This document shows positions 35,103 to 39,152 of a stretch of DNA of 39,152 bases, in pieces. Position 1 is the first letter of the stretch. Each line of letters starts with the position of its first letter. The notes under the pieces were generated by a model. That model was not told the DNA's origin. It saw only the letters and a list, made by a program, of their open reading frames with translations, and ran no database searches. The stretch comes from Microcaldota archaeon (lineage in GTDB: Archaea; Micrarchaeota; Micrarchaeia; Micrarchaeales; CABMGC01). Position numbers and translations under genes: made by a program. The stretch covers positions 1 through 39,152 of the forward strand of contig JAGWGN010000010.1 in NCBI GenBank assembly GCA_028867335.1, given 5' to 3'.

Positions 35103-37280
35103 TTAGCGCGTCCAAACCCGCTCGATTATTTGGCCGTTTGAAGTTGGCGATCCGTCGCAACCCGCAGTAATTGGCGAAGGGCAACCGGACCAGCCTGTGC
35201 CGCCCTGTCCGCCGCATGCGCCTCCGCCGCCAGCGCCTCCGCCGCCTCCGTGCTGGCACTTGGCACCATTTGACCCGCCGCCTCCGCCGCCGATATTTCC
35301 ACCAGGTTCACAGGTGCCACCAGTAGCACCAGCAACCCCATCACTGCCCTTGCCCACATTAATGGTCCCAGCAGTTATGGTTGTTGAATAACCTATTAAA
35401 ACGGTCCCGCCGCCTCCGCCGCCTCCGCCGCCGCCCGTGCCTGCACCCACAGCACCGCAACCACCGCTAGTGCCGTCTGTGGCAGCTTGGCCATTTGCAT
35501 TGATAACCCCTGAATTGACAAAATTGCCTGCGTAAACCTCTATTATCCCGCCGCCGATCCCGCCATTTCCTCCATTTCCTCCATAGCAATCATATGTGCC
35601 GCACCAATAAGAGTTTCCTCCGCCGCCTCCGCCGCCGTTGCCACCTCCGCCGCCATTCAGCGCTATCCCGAGATACTTACTTGTTCTTGTGATGCCTGCG
35701 CCGCCCGCGCTGCCTGCGCCGCCGCCATTGCTCCCTCCGCCGCCTCCGCTTCCTGCTGTCCCGCCATCATGGTTGTCAGTCAGTGTGCCGGAATTTGTAA
35801 AGGTATAATTGGCTTGGAGATAATATCCGCCTTCATCTACCGTAACTCCGGAATTGATCGTGATGCTCTGTGATGCGACAACATTGCATGAAAGTGCAAT
35901 AGATCCCGTGTAAGTTATGCTTCCTGAAAAGGTTCCGCATGTCGGGTTTACAGGTATTGTTGTTGTCGAAGTAGAGGTCGTGGTTGTAGTGCTGGTCGAG
36001 TAGAAGTTCGCCTGCTGTGTTATCACGCCGTTCATCCCGATTGTAGGGGCAGCGGTGTTGCCGCTGTAGCTGCCTGTTCCGCTGCCTGTCCAGCTAAGGA
36101 AGAAGTACCCGCCGTTTGGAGTCTCGCCGAGCGTTACCTGAGTTCCGGTGTTGTAGTACTGACTTGATGGCGTCACCGTCCCGCCGGCCGAAGGGCTTGA
36201 GGAGGTTGTGAGCAGGTACTGCGTTGTGTAGACTGCAGTAAGGGTGCAGTTCGTTGAGGCGATTATCGTTCCCGACTGCCCGGATGCGCCGCAGCCGCTT
36301 GCGGAGCTGAATGCATACTGTATTCCTGCGGAGCCCGCGACAGTGGATGCAAACGAGTACGAGTGGGATGATCCCTGCGCGTAGCAGAGGTTCACTGGGA
36401 AGCTGGAGTATCCGATCCCGTCGACCGTCAGCGCGTTTGCGGACGGCGAGGCCGAACCCAATGAGACGCTAAAGCAAACAGCAGGGAGGAAATGTATGAT
36501 CGTGTTTGAGGTTGCGTTGGCAAATGAGGCGGAGACCAGAACGTTCTCGGCAACGGTGTCGTAGATGTATGTGACCGCGTTCCCGCTCCCATCAGTAGAT
36601 GAGGCGCTTGGGCTTATCACGGCGCTTCCAGTGGTTGTGAAGTTCACGGTTGCGCCGGATAGCGGAGTGCCGAGCATCTTCACGTTCGCAGTCACCTTGT
36701 CCTTCACTGATGAGAGCGCGATCTGCGATGAGTTCTGCGCGGAGAGGATCATGTTGACAGTGATTGGGGAAAGAAGGGGTGATGTGTGGATATTAAATGA
36801 GCCTGAGAAGGACTGCCTCTGGTTCGAGGAGCAAAGGGTTACGTTTCCCCCTGGGCATGGGATGTAGCTGAAGATGAAGCTGCCCGCGCTAAGCGAGGAC
36901 TGCGCGATGGCAGGAGTTATAGTCGCATTGCAGATAACCGCGCCGCCTGGAAGTATGAAGTACGGAACGCACGTCCCCTGTATCGGCGCAAACCCGGTTA
37001 TGTTTGCTGTTATCTTGGGGCTTATTATCGGGAAGGGGTTGGTGTTGGTGAGAAGCAGTGCCATCTTCGATAGTGAGGATGATGATCCCAGGACAAGGTC
37101 CTGGCAGTGCGGACCGGACGAGAAGGTGCAGGTGGTGGGGGTTATTCCCGCTGGAGCAAAGACAAAGAAGTAAAGAGCTGCAATCACAACTGCGGCGATG
37201 AGAAACGCCCAGCTGTATGTCAAAAGATACTCTGTTGCGGACTGGGCCTTTCTTGCCGCTTTATTATCTGAATTGGACAC
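35103..37280 (-). CDS. large secreted protein: class III signal peptide/pilin-like N-terminus, Ig-like repeats, Thr linker, glycine-rich C-terminal domain
   Basis: KAARKAQSATEYLLTYSWAFLIAAVVIAALYFFVFAP; TTTTTSTSTTTIP; long GGGGGSNGGGAGSAGGAG and GGGGGNGGGGGGGNSYW tracts. Confidence 0.85.
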   Translation of the reverse strand: MSNSDNKAARKAQSATEYLLTYSWAFLIAAVVIAALYFFVFAPAGITPTTCTFSSGPHCQDLVLGSSSSLSKMALLLTNTNPFPIISPKITANITGFAPIQGTCVPYFILPGGAVICNATITPAIAQSSLSAGSFIFSYIPCPGGNVTLCSSNQRQSFSGSFNIHTSPLLSPITVNMILSAQNSSQIALSSVKDKVTANVKMLGTPLSGATVNFTTTGSAVISPSASSTDGSGNAVTYIYDTVAENVLVSASFANATSNTIIHFLPAVCFSVSLGSASPSANALTVDGIGYSSFPVNLCYAQGSSHSYSFASTVAGSAGIQYAFSSASGCGASGQSGTIIASTNCTLTAVYTTQYLLTTSSSPSAGGTVTPSSQYYNTGTQVTLGETPNGGYFFLSWTGSGTGSYSGNTAAPTIGMNGVITQQANFYSTSTTTTTSTSTTTIPVNPTCGTFSGSITYTGSIALSCNVVASQSITINSGVTVDEGGYYLQANYTFTNSGTLTDNHDGGTAGSGGGGGSNGGGAGSAGGAGITRTSKYLGIALNGGGGGNGGGGGGGNSYWCGTYDCYGGNGGNGGIGGGIIEVYAGNFVNSGVINANGQAATDGTSGGCGAVGAGTGGGGGGGGGGTVLIGYSTTITAGTINVGKGSDGVAGATGGTCEPGGNIGGGGGGSNGAKCQHGGGGGAGGGGACGGQGGTGWSGCPSPITAGCDGSPTSNGQIIERVWTR

Positions 37281-37370
37281 AAGAGTAGGTTAAATCCTCA
37301 CCTATAAAAAGATTGTGTAGGCCTCGGACAATCCTTGAGGATTTATATTCTTTGTCGCCTTACTTGATTC

Positions 37371-38231
37371 ATGGGCAAGATTGCAGCCATACTTAAGCTC
37401 ACAAGGATAGAGCACAGCATAATGCTTGTGATTGCGGTTCTCGCAGCCGAACTTATAGTCAACGGGGGAATGCTCCCTCAAACGCCCACACTTGTCTTCA
37501 GCCTGATAACCCCCATCTTCATCAGCATGGGTGCGTTTGCGATAAACGACTACTTCGACATAAAGGTGGACAGGGCAAACAAGAAGAACAGGCCGCTTGT
37601 AACAGGAGCACTTATGCCAAAGGAGGCGCTATACATCGCTATCGCGACAATACTGATCGGGGTCGCCTCGAGCTACTTCATCAACATCTACTGCTTTGCG
37701 ATCGCCATCTTCTTCGGGGCCATGTCTCTACTCTACAGCTACAGGCTCAAGGAGATGCTCTTTTGGGGGAATGCTTATGTTGCGCTCTCAATGGTGATCC
37801 CGTTCGCGTATGGTAACTATGTTGTCTCAAGCGCGCTGAGCTGGGCGATAGTCATAGTCTCTGTGCTGATCTTCTCGAGCGGGCTTGCGCGCGAGATACA
37901 CGGGACCATACGGGATCTGAAGGGGGACACAAAGGTCAGGAATGCTAAGACGATACCAAAGTACATGGGCAGGAAAGCGGCATCTATAGTCGCGCTTCTT
38001 CTCTACATCTTTGCAATCGCACTCAGCATGTATCTGTTCTTGCGGATACCGCCGTTCCAGTCAAATATGATCTACGCAATTCTTGTCGCCCTGACGGATT
38101 TGATGCTCCTGTACGTTGGCGTGGGATTTGTGGCGAACCCGAGGCAGGAGTTCTACGACAGGACAAGAAACGTCTCGCTTGCCGCAATGGGGATCGCGCT
38201 CATCGCCTTCTTGATTGTGCCCTTGATTTAG
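37371..38231 (+). CDS. UbiA family prenyltransferase (probably digeranylgeranylglyceryl phosphate synthase-like)
   Basis: NDYFDIKVDRANKKNRPLVTGAL (NDxxDxxxD) and second motif REIHGTIRDLKGDTKVRNAKTIP. Confidence 0.92.
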   Translation: MGKIAAILKLTRIEHSIMLVIAVLAAELIVNGGMLPQTPTLVFSLITPIFISMGAFAINDYFDIKVDRANKKNRPLVTGALMPKEALYIAIATILIGVASSYFINIYCFAIAIFFGAMSLLYSYRLKEMLFWGNAYVALSMVIPFAYGNYVVSSALSWAIVIVSVLIFSSGLAREIHGTIRDLKGDTKVRNAKTIPKYMGRKAASIVALLLYIFAIALSMYLFLRIPPFQSNMIYAILVALTDLMLLYVGVGFVANPRQEFYDRTRNVSLAAMGIALIAFLIVPLI

Positions 38232-39152
38232 GGATCGCAATCGCCGGCTTTTCCTCGGCCCTCTTCAGCAGCAGAAGTATGAGGACGATAAGCACCACAA
38301 AGAGCAATCCCACAATTGCAAAGAGCAGATCGTATATCTGGCCTATCTGATCCTCTATCCCTGAGAGCTGCGCCGAGATCTGGGAGGAGGTTATGTTCGA
38401 GGGGGTGTAGGGCACCAGCGAGCTGGTGATCAGCCTGTTTGCATCGCTTAGCCTGCCCGAGAGCACAGAGATTGTGTATGCGGTCTGTATGCTGCCGTTT
38501 ATCTGCGCAGGGTCATTTTGCAAAAGCGCCTGGTTCAGGTAGAAGACCGCCTGGCTTGCGAACTCAAACGGCCAGATGCCGTCGTTGCTCGATGAGGCGA
38601 TATTGGATCCGGTTGCGAGCACTATCTGCGAGTCGTTCATCGCCCCTGTCGTCGTGTTTCCGAATGTGAGGGCGTACTGGGCGTTGTATAGCGCAGCGCC
38701 GTAGAGCCTTGCTTTGTAATCAACCTGCGCAGCCTGCGAGTAGAGGCTCTGGTATTTCTGGACGGAATTCACCCTTGCCGAGACGTTCTGGAGGATTCCC
38801 TGGGATAAGTTCACAAACTGCGAGTTGCTTGTAGAGGCGATCTGGTACATGTTGTTTGCCGCGAGGCACCAGGCGTATGCGGTCCCGGTCTGCGAGATGG
38901 CCTGCGCGATTTCGTCGGTTGTGCTGGCGTTTAGCAGCTCGTGCTTGCTCTCATTTAGCGTTATCGAGGCCCATGTCTGCCTGACCTGGCCGCCGATCAC
39001 ATACTCGTAGTTGGCTGAGGTCAACAGTGGCGCGTTTAGCGAGGCGCAGTAGCTCGAGACGTTGTTGTAGACGGTCTCGGCGCTAGCCTGGGTCAGGTTG
39101 CTGTTTGCAAGGAGGAACGCGGTGGAGTACTTGGCGAATGCGAGGTCTGCAG
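38200..39152 (-). CDS. secreted/membrane-anchored protein with C-terminal TM, N-terminus beyond window
   Basis: Frame remains open to the window edge (…ADLAFAKYSTAFLLANSNLTQASAETVYNNVSSYCASLNAPLLTSANYEYV…); C-terminal LLFAIVGLLFVVLIVLILLLLKRAEEK. Confidence 0.8.
   Translation of the reverse strand, partial: ADLAFAKYSTAFLLANSNLTQASAETVYNNVSSYCASLNAPLLTSANYEYVIGGQVRQTWASITLNESKHELLNASTTDEIAQAISQTGTAYAWCLAANNMYQIASTSNSQFVNLSQGILQNVSARVNSVQKYQSLYSQAAQVDYKARLYGAALYNAQYALTFGNTTTGAMNDSQIVLATGSNIASSSNDGIWPFEFASQAVFYLNQALLQNDPAQINGSIQTAYTISVLSGRLSDANRLITSSLVPYTPSNITSSQISAQLSGIEDQIGQIYDLLFAIVGLLFVVLIVLILLLLKRAEEKPAIAIPKSRAQSRRR

Noticed and set aside
34933-35259. 108-aa minus-strand ORF at the end of the pilin-like gene
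   Set aside because: Arg-rich start overlaps the Gly-rich coding region in another frame; no independent support
35200-35760. CGCCGCCTCCGCC-like microsatellite on the plus strand
   Set aside because: Explained as poly-Gly codons of the 35103-37280 gene; plus-strand Pro-rich ORF (35197-35391) is a shadow frame. Kept only as a slippage hypothesis
1-39152. tRNA, rRNA, transposase or integrase genes
   Set aside because: Looked for by eye on both strands; no characteristic motif found, though a tRNAscan-SE/Infernal run would be needed to exclude small RNAs

Overview
39 kb archaeal window. A class III signal peptide/pilin-like N-terminus (QSATEYLLTYSWAFLIAAVVIA), an archaeal-type UbiA prenyltransferase, TATA-like promoters and short intergenic gaps suggest a DPANN lineage, possibly Micrarchaeota; that assignment is inference. 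Housekeeping and accessory genes include TspO (partial), a SAM methyltransferase, a PPOX-fold protein, a VapBC pair, a 2H phosphoesterase, a VOC protein, two EF-Tu-like proteins without a GTPase P-loop, an M1 aminopeptidase, a PLD-like protein, a rubrerythrin-VIT1 fusion, a PadR/ABC-2/CARDB operon, a radical SAM plus carbamoyltransferase pair, agmatinase, a Gly-rich pilin-like giant protein and UbiA. The most striking region is ~9.0-17.9 kb. It holds 11 consecutive same-strand ankyrin-repeat genes, with two more at 2.4-3.7 kb. Nearly all end in a shared short C-terminal tail (consensus about R-x-x-x-[VI]-x-E-I-[IVL]-x-x-L-x-x-D-[LI]-R-[K]). The array includes a 33-aa mini-ORF that keeps only the N-terminal cap and the tail. 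It is flanked by paralogous genes of unknown function (B1 at 9430-9939, B2 at 17374-17913) and an A1-B1-A2-C module. I propose this as a candidate undescribed multi-component ankyrin system. No rRNA, tRNA, CRISPR array or transposase was recognised.
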